A stretch of DNA of 64,000 nt. Origin: an uncultured Flavobacteriaceae bacterium. GTDB lineage: Bacteria > Bacteroidota > Bacteroidia > Flavobacteriales > Flavobacteriaceae. The position numbers and the translations under genes were made by a program. Below the pieces are notes generated by a model. It saw only the letters and a list, made by a program, of their open reading frames with translations. It ran no database searches and had not been told where the DNA came from. How positions within the stretch are numbered: the stretch's first letter is position 1; each line of letters opens with the position of its first letter. Below are positions 17,115 to 25,990 of this stretch, in pieces. The DNA lies in NCBI GenBank assembly GCA_947494825.1, contig CANLWN010000003.1, positions 372,001 to 436,000 of the forward strand, given 5' to 3'.

Positions 17115-18044
17115 TCAAAGAAATTTTTGCCGCTCTATCATGTAGGTATTCAGCACCTTTGAAAAATTGGCATGGATGTCCACATCCACATACTTGATCT
17201 TGTACTGGGCACATTTTAGCTTTAGCTCCCCAATATAGCTTCCTATCTCCCTTTCATAGGCAGCCTTGATGGTGTCCGCGTACAAGTCTATATGCTCCCC
17301 TGTTTCCACATCCACAAAACGTTTGGGCGTGTTTTCAAAATTAAAGCGATATTCCTTGTCCTTGTCCAACAAATGAAAGAGCACCACTTCGTGCTTGTTG
17401 TATTTTAAATGCCGGAGCGCATCAAATAATTGGTCCTTGTTCGTTGTGGTCTGAAACATATCGGTAAACAGAAAGATCAGGCTCCGCCGATGCATCTTTT
17501 CAGCAATCTGATGAATGTACTTATAGGTTTCCGTGCTTTTTGCCGGCCCCGTATCCAAACTGATCTTGCTCAAGGTGGCCAGCAGCATTTGATGGTGCCT
17601 TTCACTACTCTTTTCCGGGGCGTGAAAATTGTAATTGTCCGAATACACACTGAGCCCTACGGCATCCCGCTGTTTTTTAAGAATATTCATGAGCGCCGCA
17701 ATGGCCAATACACCGAAACCAATTTTGTTCAGGTTGTCAATGTTCAATTCCTTGACCTCCGGATAGTACATGGAAGCCGAATTGTCCAAAATCATATGAC
17801 AGCGTAAATTGGTCTCCTCCTCATAACGTTTGGTATACAGCTTATCGGTCTTGGCAAACAGTTTCCAATCGATATGCTTGGTACTCTCCCCCGTATTGTA
17901 AATCTTATGCTCCGCAAATTCTGCGGAAAATCCATGGAACGGACTTTTGTGGATCCCACTGATAAAACCTTCCACCACCTGACTCGCCAAAAGTTCCAGG
18001 TTCTGGAAGAGGGCGGCCTTATGTAATTCGGAGGGTAGGTTCAT
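17115..18044 (-). CDS. DUF58 domain protein (von Willebrand A-like)
   Basis: A 309-residue cytoplasmic protein of the DUF58 family. The typical opening FISGIHKSPFHGFSAEFAEH leads to YNTGESTKHIDWKLFAKTDK, then a vWA-like domain with DNSASMYYP (MIDAS motif DxSxS) and FLFTDMFQT. DUF58 proteins usually partner a MoxR AAA+ ATPase and BatA/B proteins in chaperone-like complexes; neither is in the window, so the gene is separated from its usual partners or they lie elsewhere. It follows trxA on the same strand but a terminator lies between. Start ATG at 18044 fits the family N-terminus. Confidence 0.9.
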   Translation of the reverse strand: MNLPSELHKAALFQNLELLASQVVEGFISGIHKSPFHGFSAEFAEHKIYNTGESTKHIDWKLFAKTDKLYTKRYEEETNLRCHMILDNSASMYYPEVKELNIDNLNKIGFGVLAIAALMNILKKQRDAVGLSVYSDNYNFHAPEKSSERHHQMLLATLSKISLDTGPAKSTETYKYIHQIAEKMHRRSLIFLFTDMFQTTTNKDQLFDALRHLKYNKHEVVLFHLLDKDKEYRFNFENTPKRFVDVETGEHIDLYADTIKAAYEREIGSYIGELKLKCAQYKIKYVDVDIHANFSKVLNTYMIERQKFL

Positions 18045-18060
18045 GCGACTAAGATAAAAT

Positions 18061-18098
18061 AAAAAAAGGTTTGGCCCCGAGCACTCGAAGCCAAACCT
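18061..18098 (-). terminator. Terminator after trxA
   Basis: Hairpin AAGGTTTGGC / GCCAAACCTT (18089-18098 with 18065-18074) followed on the minus strand by seven T. It separates trxA from the DUF58 gene. Confidence 0.85.
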
Positions 18099-18127
18099 TT
18101 CTTAAATAAGCGTAACGCTGTTATGTA

Positions 18128-18445
18128 CTACAATACCGCGTCTATTGCGTCTGTATAGACTTTCTTCGGGGATACTCCCACCTGTCTGTTTACAATTTCA
18201 CCATCCTTGAACACCAAAACGGTCGGGATGTTACGCACGCCATATTTTGCGGCGAATTCCTGATTGGCATCAACATCTACCTTTCCTACAACGGCCTTGC
18301 CGTCGTACTCATTGCTTACTTCATCAATGATAGGCCCTACCATTCTACAGGGACCACACCAAGCTGCCCAAAAATCGACTACTACAGGTTTATCACTTTT
18401 TAAGACTACTTCGTCAAAAGTAGCGTCTGTTATCTCTAATGCCAT
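18128..18445 (-). CDS. trxA: Thioredoxin
   Basis: A cytoplasmic disulfide reductase of 105 residues with the full thioredoxin fold: active site WCGPC at residues 29-33 (Cys30, Cys33), the buried Asp in VVVDFWA, and the cis-Pro in NIPTVLVFKDG. It transfers electrons from thioredoxin reductase to target proteins. The ATG at 18445 is the only sensible start. A -7 element TAAATTTG (18470-18477, minus strand) lies 25 bp upstream. It has its own promoter and terminator, and dnaE lies 133 bp upstream on the same strand. Confidence 0.96.
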   Translation of the reverse strand: MALEITDATFDEVVLKSDKPVVVDFWAAWCGPCRMVGPIIDEVSNEYDGKAVVGKVDVDANQEFAAKYGVRNIPTVLVFKDGEIVNRQVGVSPKKVYTDAIDAVL

Positions 18446-18578
18446 TTTATATTAGTTTTAAATATTACGCAAATTTAGTCAATTATTCTCCCTTTTCCTT
18501 ACTAGGTGCATATTCGTTTTGCCTATAGGCATATTGGCAAAGTTTATTGCCACCACTTCAAACAGAACGGATTAGACA

Positions 18579-21500
18579 TCAGTTTAGTTTGTAATGTACC
18601 GCTTTTTCCTCTAGGGCAGTCAAAAGCTCGCTGGAAATCTGAACCTTTTGTTTCCTGCTCGATAAATTCACCTTTATTTCCTCCTCCATCTCATAAACGA
18701 CAAAATTAAGGGCGTGATTTCCCTTGTGCATGACCAGGGTATCCTTCAACTCCCGAATGTTTTCCTCCGCTATATGATCAATATCCAGTTTAATGGTCAG
18801 TTTTTTGGCAAAGGCCTCCATCACCTCCTGTAACAACATAAAGTTATTGTATTGCAAACGTGGTTCCCCTTTTTTACCCGTGTCACGGTTTACCCAGCCT
18901 TCACGGACAAAGACTTTTACAAAAGCAAAGGAATTGATCATCAGGAAATGGCGATACTTTAAATACTCTTCCCCAAAAATTCGAAATTCAAAGGAATCGG
19001 TATAATCCTCCATGGTAAACAAAGCCCAGCCCTTGCCATTTTTGGACACCCTGTGTTGCACATCGGTGATTACCCCTGCAAAGGCAAGCTCCCTGTTAAC
19101 ATGCTCCTCCAAATTTGCAAAAGCCGATACATTGGTGTTGCAGAACGCATTGATCTCGGTCCTGAAATCATCCAGAGGGTGCCCAGAGATATATATCCCC
19201 ACTACTTCTTTTTCCCGTCTTAGTTTTTCCATGGTGCCCCATTCCTCACAAGGAGGGACCACGGGCTCCGGTATCTGTACTTCACTGGCATCCCCAAAGA
19301 GGCTTACCTGGGAGGAGTTCTCGTTCTCCTGATACTTGGCCCCGTATTTTATTACCTTCTCCAAAAAAGTAATCCCGTCGCCTTCCTCATGAAAATATTG
19401 TGCCCGGTGCACTTGGCCAAAGGAGTCGAAACCTCCGGCCAGGGCCAGGTTCTCGAATGCTTTTTTATTGGCAGACCGCAAATCGATGCGTTTGGCCATA
19501 TCAAAGACCGATCGGTACGGACCATCTTCTTTTCGGAAGCTTACAATAGTCTCTACCGCAGATCTTCCCACCCCTTTTATGGCACCCATACCAAACCGGA
19601 CCGCGTTGTCCTTGTTTACCGCGAACTTATAATAGGATTCGTTCACGTCCGGACCCAGTACCTCCAGTCCCATCCGCTTACACTCTTCCATAAAGAAGGT
19701 CACCTGTTTAATATCGTTCATATTATTGGACAGCACGGCCGCCATGTACTCTGCTGGATAGTGCGCCTTTAGATAGGCGGTCTGATAGGCAATATAGGCA
19801 TAGCAGGTAGAATGACTTTTGTTAAAGGCATAGGAAGCAAAAGCTTCCCAGTCTTTCCAAATTTTTTCCAGGGTCTCCCTAGGATGTCCGTTCTTTTCCC
19901 CACCATCCAAAAATTGAGGGCGTAATTTTTGCAGGAGCGAGAATATCTTTTTTCCCATGGCCTTCCGCAATACATCTGCCTCGCCCTTGGTAAAACCGGC
20001 CAGCTTCTGCGACAACAACATCACCTGCTCCTGGTACACGGTAATGCCGTAGGTCTCCTTGAGGTACTCCTCCATTTCGGGAAGATCATAGGTAATTTCT
20101 GCCATCCCGTTCTTTCTTGAAATGAAGGTAGGGATGTACTCCATGGGACCCGGACGGTACAGGGCGTTCATGGCAATAAGGTCATCAAATACCGTGGGCC
20201 TAAGGTCCTTTAGATGTTTTTGCATCCCAACGGATTCATACTGAAAGATACCCACGGTATCGCCACGTTGAAAGAGCTCATAGGTCTTTTCGTCGTCCAG
20301 CGGAAAATCATCGGGCACCAATTCAACATGGTGTTTGGCCTTAACGATTTTTACCGTATCCTTGATCAGGGTCAGGGTTTTTAGTCCCAAAAAATCCATT
20401 TTCAATAAGCCCGCACTTTCCACCACGGAGTTGTCAAATTGGGTGACGTACAGGTCAGAATCCTTGGCCGTGGCCACCGGTACAAAGTTGGTAATATCAT
20501 CCGGCGTAATGATGACCCCACAGGCATGAATGCCTGTATTTCTCAGGGACCCTTCCAGCACACGTGCCATATTCACCGTCTGCGCCTCCAAATCGTCCCC
20601 TTCGGAAATGTTCAATAAGTTGTTCACCTTCTCCAGATCATCTGAGCGAAACTTCTTTTTTAACTCCGCCTCCGGCACCCCAAAGATCTTTCCCAATTTG
20701 GACATGGTGGGGATCAACTTGGCAATACGGTCGGCATCGCCCAAGGGAAGATCCAATACCCTGGCCGTGTCCCGAATGGACGACTTGGCCGCCATGGTCC
20801 CATAGGTGATGATCTGTGCCACCTGATTGGCCCCGTATTTATTGATGACGTAATCCATGACCTTACCGCGGCCCTCATCATCAAAATCAATATCGATATC
20901 GGGCATGGAAACCCGGTCTGGATTCAGGAAACGCTCAAAAAGCAAATCGTACTTCAGTGGATCTATGTTGGTAATGCCCAAACAATAGGCCACTACCGAT
21001 CCTGCAGCGGAACCCCGGCCCGGTCCTACCGAAACCCCCATGTTCCTGGCCTCCCGGATAAAATCCTCCACAATCAGAAAATAACCCGGATAGCCCGAAT
21101 TTTCTATGGTCTTTAACTCAAAGTCGATTCGTTCCTCGATTTCAGGAGTGATGGACGCATAGCGTTTTTTGGCGCCTTCATAACTAATATGTCTCAAATA
21201 GGCATTCTCTCCGCGTTTGCCCCCATCCGTTTGGTCCTCGACAACCATAAAGCTCTCGGGAATTTCAAAATTGGGCAACAGTACTTCCCTGGCCAAATCG
21301 TAGGTTTCTATTTTATCCAAAAGATCCTGGATATTCAGTATGGATTCCGGAAGGTCCTTGAAGAGTTCCTTCATCGCTGCGGCCGACTTGAAGTAATATT
21401 CCTGATTGGGGAGTCCGTAGCGATAGCCCCTGCCCCGACCGATTGGCGTTGCCTGTTTTTCCCCGTCCTTGACGCAAAGTAAAATGTCATGGGCATCGGC

Positions 21501-22964
21501 ATCTTCCTTGACACAGTAATACGTATTGTTGGTAGCGATCAATTTTATCCCGTGCTTTTTGGCAAATTCTACCAGGACCTTGTTCACCCGGTCCTCGTCT
21601 TCCTGCCCATGCCGCATAATCTCCATATACAGATCGTCCCCAAAGGTTTCCTTCCACCACAGGAGCGCTTCTTCGGCCTGTTTTTCGCCCACATTCAAGA
21701 CCTTCCCGGGCACCTCTCCGTAGAGATTGCCCGTGAGTACCATAATGTCCTCCTTGTATTGTTGAATTACCTCGCGATCAATACGCGGCACGTAGTAAAA
21801 GCCATCGGTATAGGCAATGGAAGACATCTTGGCCAAATTGTGGTAGCCCCTTTTGTTCTTGGCCAGGAGCACGATCTGATAGCCATAGTCCTTTACGTTC
21901 TTGTTGGTATGGTCGTCGCAGACAAAGAACTCACAGCCGATAATCGGCTTTATTTCTTGGGCCTCAGCCACTTCCCCATTTTCACTCGCCTGTGCGTTTT
22001 TTTCGGCAACCGCGGTATTATGTGCCTTGATCTCCTTTACAAAATGAAAGGCGCCCATCATATTGGCATGATCTGTTATGGCCACAGCGGGCATCCGATC
22101 CTCTGCGGCCGACCGTACAAGATCCTTGATGTTGATGGTGGATTGTAAGACCGAAAACTGGGAGTGGTTGTGTAAATGTGCAAAGGGGGCCTCGGCCAGC
22201 GAGGCGATGTTCTCCTCCATCTCCTCATGGGAGATTTCCCCGGTATCCTTTTCCCAAAGCCGTTCCGCTATTTTTTTTGAAGCTTCCTTTAGGTTAATAT
22301 GTTTTAGGCCGATGAGTTGGATTTCCTGGGGATTGGCTTCGGAAAAATTCTGAAAATAATCGATAGGGGCATCCAACTGCTCCAAGGTATAGTGCTTTCT
22401 GCGCAGCAGTTCCAGAAAACATCGGGTAGTGGCCTCCACATCGGCGGTGGCATTGTGCGCCTCGGCAAAAGGTTCCTTAAAAAGGTATTCGTGTAGTTCG
22501 GTCAGGGTGGGCAATTTAAATTTGCCGCCCCGTCCCCCGGGAATTTGGCAAAGCAGGGCCGTATCTTCCGTACAAGTATCCAGCACAGGGAGTTCCTGCA
22601 AAGGATTGTCTATCTGGGCCCTTAGGAATTCAGCCCCCATAATATTTACATCAAAGCCTACATTCTGGCCCACAATGAATTTAGCTTGGGACAGTGCCTC
22701 GTTGAACTTTTCCAAGACCTCTGGCATGGGGACTCCCTCTTCCTCGGCCAAGGCCGTGGAAATACCATGAATCTGCTCGGCATCAAACGGTATGTTGAAC
22801 CCCTGGGGCTGTACCAAAAAATCCTGATGTTCCACCACATTGCCCATGGCGTCGTGCAATTGCCAGGCAATCTGGATACAACGTGGCCAATTGTCCAAAT
22901 CCGTAATGGGGGCGTCCCAACGCTTGGGCAGGCCGGTGGTTTCGGTATCAAAAATCAGGTACAT
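18579..22964 (-). CDS. dnaE: DNA polymerase III alpha subunit with fused N-terminal 3'-5' exonuclease
   Basis: The replicative polymerase, 1461 residues. An epsilon-like DEDDh exonuclease comes first (about 1-190; IFDTETTGLP, VGQNVGFDVN, HNATADVEATTRCF), so proofreading is part of the same chain. Then a PHP domain (from about 265; HLHNHSQFS, AITDHANMMG), with intact metal-ligand motifs, the polymerase palm (GPGRGSAAGSVVAYCLGIT; PDIDIDFDDEGRG at about 689-700), the thumb/fingers (YQEQVM, GYAFNKSHS-type region reads YAFNKSHSTCYAYIAYQTAY), and OB-fold and C-terminal domains. Normal DnaE is about 1150 residues; the excess equals the exonuclease. This fusion is common in flavobacteria. It stands alone, divergent from the sulfatase gene. 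Confidence 0.96.
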   Translation of the reverse strand: MYLIFDTETTGLPKRWDAPITDLDNWPRCIQIAWQLHDAMGNVVEHQDFLVQPQGFNIPFDAEQIHGISTALAEEEGVPMPEVLEKFNEALSQAKFIVGQNVGFDVNIMGAEFLRAQIDNPLQELPVLDTCTEDTALLCQIPGGRGGKFKLPTLTELHEYLFKEPFAEAHNATADVEATTRCFLELLRRKHYTLEQLDAPIDYFQNFSEANPQEIQLIGLKHINLKEASKKIAERLWEKDTGEISHEEMEENIASLAEAPFAHLHNHSQFSVLQSTINIKDLVRSAAEDRMPAVAITDHANMMGAFHFVKEIKAHNTAVAEKNAQASENGEVAEAQEIKPIIGCEFFVCDDHTNKNVKDYGYQIVLLAKNKRGYHNLAKMSSIAYTDGFYYVPRIDREVIQQYKEDIMVLTGNLYGEVPGKVLNVGEKQAEEALLWWKETFGDDLYMEIMRHGQEDEDRVNKVLVEFAKKHGIKLIATNNTYYCVKEDADAHDILLCVKDGEKQATPIGRGRGYRYGLPNQEYYFKSAAAMKELFKDLPESILNIQDLLDKIETYDLAREVLLPNFEIPESFMVVEDQTDGGKRGENAYLRHISYEGAKKRYASITPEIEERIDFELKTIENSGYPGYFLIVEDFIREARNMGVSVGPGRGSAAGSVVAYCLGITNIDPLKYDLLFERFLNPDRVSMPDIDIDFDDEGRGKVMDYVINKYGANQVAQIITYGTMAAKSSIRDTARVLDLPLGDADRIAKLIPTMSKLGKIFGVPEAELKKKFRSDDLEKVNNLLNISEGDDLEAQTVNMARVLEGSLRNTGIHACGVIITPDDITNFVPVATAKDSDLYVTQFDNSVVESAGLLKMDFLGLKTLTLIKDTVKIVKAKHHVELVPDDFPLDDEKTYELFQRGDTVGIFQYESVGMQKHLKDLRPTVFDDLIAMNALYRPGPMEYIPTFISRKNGMAEITYDLPEMEEYLKETYGITVYQEQVMLLSQKLAGFTKGEADVLRKAMGKKIFSLLQKLRPQFLDGGEKNGHPRETLEKIWKDWEAFASYAFNKSHSTCYAYIAYQTAYLKAHYPAEYMAAVLSNNMNDIKQVTFFMEECKRMGLEVLGPDVNESYYKFAVNKDNAVRFGMGAIKGVGRSAVETIVSFRKEDGPYRSVFDMAKRIDLRSANKKAFENLALAGGFDSFGQVHRAQYFHEEGDGITFLEKVIKYGAKYQENENSSQVSLFGDASEVQIPEPVVPPCEEWGTMEKLRREKEVVGIYISGHPLDDFRTEINAFCNTNVSAFANLEEHVNRELAFAGVITDVQHRVSKNGKGWALFTMEDYTDSFEFRIFGEEYLKYRHFLMINSFAFVKVFVREGWVNRDTGKKGEPRLQYNNFMLLQEVMEAFAKKLTIKLDIDHIAEENIRELKDTLVMHKGNHALNFVVYEMEEEIKVNLSSRKQKVQISSELLTALEEKAVHYKLN

Positions 22965-23110
22965 AGGATATTCTTGTTTGGAAAAATGAATGTATAAAAA
23001 TATAGAATTGTAGGCTCTTGGTAAAAGGGACTTATCAGGAGTTATGAACCATATTTATTTTCTCAACCAAACTTATATGCCTACTTTACATAGCCGTTAA
23101 ATTGTCGCAT

Positions 23111-24526
23111 ATGAAAAACTTGATCTTTGTAAAAATCCAACTGCTTTTATGGCCTGTCTTGCTCTCCGGTACTTCCCTGTGGTCGCAGACCGCTGCCCGG
23201 GAACAGCCCAATTTCATCATCATTTTTGCCGATGACCTCGGATACGGTGATTTGGGAAGCTACGGGCATCCCAGCATACGCACGCCCCATTTGGACCGCA
23301 TGGCCAGTGAAGGACAAAAATGGACCAACTTTTATGCCGCTGCCAGCGTTTGTACGCCTAGCCGGGCAGCCCTGTTAACAGGAAGACTTCCGGTGCGCAG
23401 TGGTATGGCAAGCAATACCACCCGAGTACTCTTTCCCGATTCCAAAAACGGCTTGCCGGCCCATGAAATAACCCTGGCCGAACAACTAAAACAAGTGGGA
23501 TATCGCACAGCCTGTATCGGAAAATGGCATTTGGGTCATAAAGAGCAGTACCTTCCCACCAATAATGGCTTTGACTATTATTTTGGGATCCCATATTCCA
23601 ATGATATGGACAAGCTTTCCAACATCCCCTATTGGGAGTACTGGAAACAATCAGATGATTTGATCAAAACGACGGATTTCAATGTCCCGCTGCTACGGAA
23701 CACGGAAGTTGTAGAACGACCCGCCAACCAGCACACCATAACCAAACGGTATGCAGAAGAGGCGGTTTCCTTTATCAAAAAACACAAAGACCAACCTTTT
23801 CTGGTGTATTTGGCCCATAACCTGCCCCATATTCCCTTGTTTGCTTCCAAAGAATTTTTGGGCAAAAGTGACCGCGGGCTTTATGGCGATGTCGTGGAGG
23901 AAATAGATTATGGGGTAGGGCAGATCCTGGCCACGCTTGAAGCGGAGGGCCTTGCTGAAAACACCATTGTGGTCTTTACCTCCGACAACGGGCCCTGGTT
24001 ACCCTTTAAGACCAATGGGGGTAGTGCCGGACCCCTAAGGGCGGGTAAGGGCACCACCTGGGAGGGCGGTATGCGCGAGCCTGGAATTTTTTGGGGACCC
24101 GGATGGATCAAACCCGGACAGATCAGCGCATTGGGGTCCACCATGGACCTTTTTACCACCTTTAGTACCCTGGCCGGCGCGGCCCTTCCGGAGGATCGTA
24201 TAATGGATGGGGTAGATTTGAGCGAAACCTTGCGCTATCACAGGCCAAGCCCTCGTAAAAGTGTCCTTTATTACAGAGGAACGGATCTGTACGCCGCTCG
24301 ATGGGGGGCTTACAAAGCACATTTTATTACCCATGGGGCCTATGGGCAATTCGGGGAGCGGGAAGAACACGACCCTCCGCTGCTCTATCACCTGGGCCAT
24401 GACCCGTCGGAACAATTTAATGTAGCCCAAGATCATCCGGAGGTTTTAGCGCAAATCAATGCACTTGTACTGAAGCACCAATCCGAGCTGGTGAGGGGAA
24501 AAGATCAACTGGTGGAACGGGAATAA
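23111..24526 (+). CDS. Sulfatase (S1 family, arylsulfatase A-like), secreted
   Basis: A 471-residue periplasmic or surface hydrolase that removes sulfate esters. From the ATG at 23111 comes a signal peptide (MKNLIFVKIQLLLWPVLLSG); an in-frame TTG at 23102 is a less likely start. Metal site IIFADDLGYGDLG; formylglycine motif CTPSRAALLTGR with Cys81 to be oxidised; further ligands in GKWHLG and FTSDNGPW. In Bacteroidota such enzymes act on sulfated polysaccharides or glycosaminoglycans; substrate is unknown here. The maturing radical-SAM enzyme, SusCD genes or other glycan enzymes are not adjacent. It is a single gene. Confidence 0.93.
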   Translation: MKNLIFVKIQLLLWPVLLSGTSLWSQTAAREQPNFIIIFADDLGYGDLGSYGHPSIRTPHLDRMASEGQKWTNFYAAASVCTPSRAALLTGRLPVRSGMASNTTRVLFPDSKNGLPAHEITLAEQLKQVGYRTACIGKWHLGHKEQYLPTNNGFDYYFGIPYSNDMDKLSNIPYWEYWKQSDDLIKTTDFNVPLLRNTEVVERPANQHTITKRYAEEAVSFIKKHKDQPFLVYLAHNLPHIPLFASKEFLGKSDRGLYGDVVEEIDYGVGQILATLEAEGLAENTIVVFTSDNGPWLPFKTNGGSAGPLRAGKGTTWEGGMREPGIFWGPGWIKPGQISALGSTMDLFTTFSTLAGAALPEDRIMDGVDLSETLRYHRPSPRKSVLYYRGTDLYAARWGAYKAHFITHGAYGQFGEREEHDPPLLYHLGHDPSEQFNVAQDHPEVLAQINALVLKHQSELVRGKDQLVERE

Positions 24527-24545
24527 AGGAATTTTGGAAAAGCTA

Positions 24546-24575
24546 TTGCCGAATTGAGGAAATGCAGTATATTTG
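24546..24575 (+). promoter_or_regulatory. Bacteroidota-type promoter of rpsP
   Basis: TTG at 24546-24548, a 19-bp spacer, and TATATTTG at 24568-24575 (perfect TAnnTTTG). It lies 19 bp after the sulfatase stop and leaves a leader of about 65 nt before rpsP. Confidence 0.7.
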
Positions 24576-24646
24576 CACCCCTTTTGAGGGATAAAAAACA
24601 AAAAGAATTAATAATCAGGGTCGGGCACCCTACAAATTAATGTGAT

Positions 24647-25354
24647 ATGCCAGTTAAGATTAGATTACAAAGACACGGAAAAAAAGGAAAACCATTTTAT
24701 TGGATCGTTGCTGCGGATTCGCGTTCAAAGCGAGACGGTAAATTCCTTGAAAAATTGGGCATCTACAACCCCAATACCAATCCTGCCACCGTAGAGCTTA
24801 AGGTGGACAACTCCGTAACATGGCTTCAGAACGGGGCACAACCTACAGATACGGCCAGGGCCATCCTTTCCTATAAAGGAGCATTGTTAAAACATCACCT
24901 ATTGGGCGGTGTGCGCAAGGGGGCATTGACCGAGGAGCAGGCAGAAGAGAAATTCAACGCTTGGTTGGCCGAAAAGGAAAAATCCGTTGCCGATAAAATA
25001 AGTGGTTTGGACAAAGTGAAAGCGGAAGCCAGGGCCAAGGCACTTGAAGCGGAAAAAGAAGTGAACGAAAAACGTGCGCTAGCAGCAGTGGAAGCGGAAG
25101 CTCCCGAGGCTGAAGAGGCCACGGAAGAGGTTGAAGCCGCTGCAGAGGAAACTGCGGTAGCCGAAGAAGCTCCGGCAACTGAGGAAGCCGCTCCCGAAGC
25201 AGAGGTTGAAGCCAAAGAAGAAGCTCCCGCTGCTGAAGAAGCTGCAGTGGAAGAAACTCCCAAAGCGGAGGCTGAAGCTAAAGAAGAGGCACCTGCGGTT
25301 GAAGAAGCTGCCGCTGACGCCAAGGAAGCCGAAGCGACCACAGAAGAAGAATAG
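24647..25354 (+). CDS. rpsP: 30S ribosomal protein S16 with long acidic Ala/Glu tail
   Basis: The first ~80 residues are S16 ([58 protein letters not shown]). Normal S16 is 80-90 residues; this protein has 235. After a basic linker (to about 135) comes about 100 residues made almost only of Glu, Ala, Val, Pro and Thr in EEAPA/EAAAE-like repeats, surely unstructured and strongly acidic. Flavobacterial S16 commonly carries such tails. The role is unknown; an RNA-free, solvent-exposed arm is likely. rimM, needed for 30S maturation around S13/S19, starts 15 bp after the stop, an arrangement found in most bacteria (rpsP-rimM). Confidence 0.95.
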   Translation: MPVKIRLQRHGKKGKPFYWIVAADSRSKRDGKFLEKLGIYNPNTNPATVELKVDNSVTWLQNGAQPTDTARAILSYKGALLKHHLLGGVRKGALTEEQAEEKFNAWLAEKEKSVADKISGLDKVKAEARAKALEAEKEVNEKRALAAVEAEAPEAEEATEEVEAAAEETAVAEEAPATEEAAPEAEVEAKEEAPAAEEAAVEETPKAEAEAKEEAPAVEEAAADAKEAEATTEEE

Positions 25355-25369
25355 GTTTTTTTGGGAACG

Positions 25370-25903
25370 ATGCAGAAGTCGGATTGTTTCTACCTCGGCA
25401 AAATCGTTTCAAAATACAGTTATAAGGGTGAGGTGCTCGTAAAACTCGACACTGACGAGCCCGATATTTACGAAAATATGGAATCAGTATTTGTTTCTTT
25501 GGGAAACAATCTGGTTCCTTTTTTTATTGAAACATGTGTGCTGCACAAATCGAGCCTGCTCCGCATTCGTTTTGAAGAGGTGACCAACGAGTCCGATGCG
25601 GACAAGGTGATGGGTTCAGAACTTTACCTACCCCTGGAATTCCTGCCTAAATTGGAAGGGAACAAATTTTATTTTCACGAGGTTATTGGTTTTGTGCTGA
25701 TGGATAGCATTCATGGTGATATTGGTATCATAGCAGGGGTAAACGATACTACCAATCAGGCCCTGTTTGAGGTGGACAAGCAAGGCAAACAACTGTTGAT
25801 CCCCATAAACGATGAAATCATCACCAAAGTAGATCGGAGCAACAAGACCATCCATGTTACTACACCAGAGGGCCTGGTAGACCTTTATCTGGGCAACCCG
25901 TAA
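25370..25903 (+). CDS. rimM: Ribosome maturation factor RimM
   Basis: A 177-residue protein that binds S19 and helps 30S head maturation. The ATG at 25370 (MQKSDCFYLGKIVSKYSYKG) is chosen over an in-frame TTG at 25361. N-terminal RimM barrel: GKIVSKYSYKGEVLVKLDT; C-terminal PRC-barrel: KFYFHEVIGFVLMDSIHGDI, LIPINDEIITKVD, ending GLVDLYLGN. Length is normal. It is in one operon with rpsP (15 bp apart). Confidence 0.95.
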   Translation: MQKSDCFYLGKIVSKYSYKGEVLVKLDTDEPDIYENMESVFVSLGNNLVPFFIETCVLHKSSLLRIRFEEVTNESDADKVMGSELYLPLEFLPKLEGNKFYFHEVIGFVLMDSIHGDIGIIAGVNDTTNQALFEVDKQGKQLLIPINDEIITKVDRSNKTIHVTTPEGLVDLYLGNP

Positions 25904-25922
25904 AACCAAGAGGGAAATCAAA

Positions 25923-25973
25923 CCTCCCCTTTCCGGCCAAGCCGGGACACCTCTTCTTATCCAAGGAGGGGAG
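25923..25973. repeat. Compound palindrome between rimM and trmN6
   Basis: Outer arms CTCCCCT (about 25924-25930) and AGGGGAG-like (25966-25973), and an inner hairpin TCCGG-CCAAG-CCGGGA (25932-25947). It has the look of a small intergenic REP-like repeat and could also attenuate transcription from rpsP-rimM. No second copy was noticed in this window. Confidence 0.45.
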
Positions 25974-25990
25974 CTAATAAAATCAAAATT

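Noticed and set aside
21489-22148. Plus-strand frame of 219 codons
   Set aside because: Antisense shadow within dnaE, whose motifs are clear in the opposite frame.
24895-25341. Minus-strand Ser/Ala-rich frame of 148 codons
   Set aside because: Mirror of the Glu/Ala repeats in the S16 tail; low-complexity shadow.
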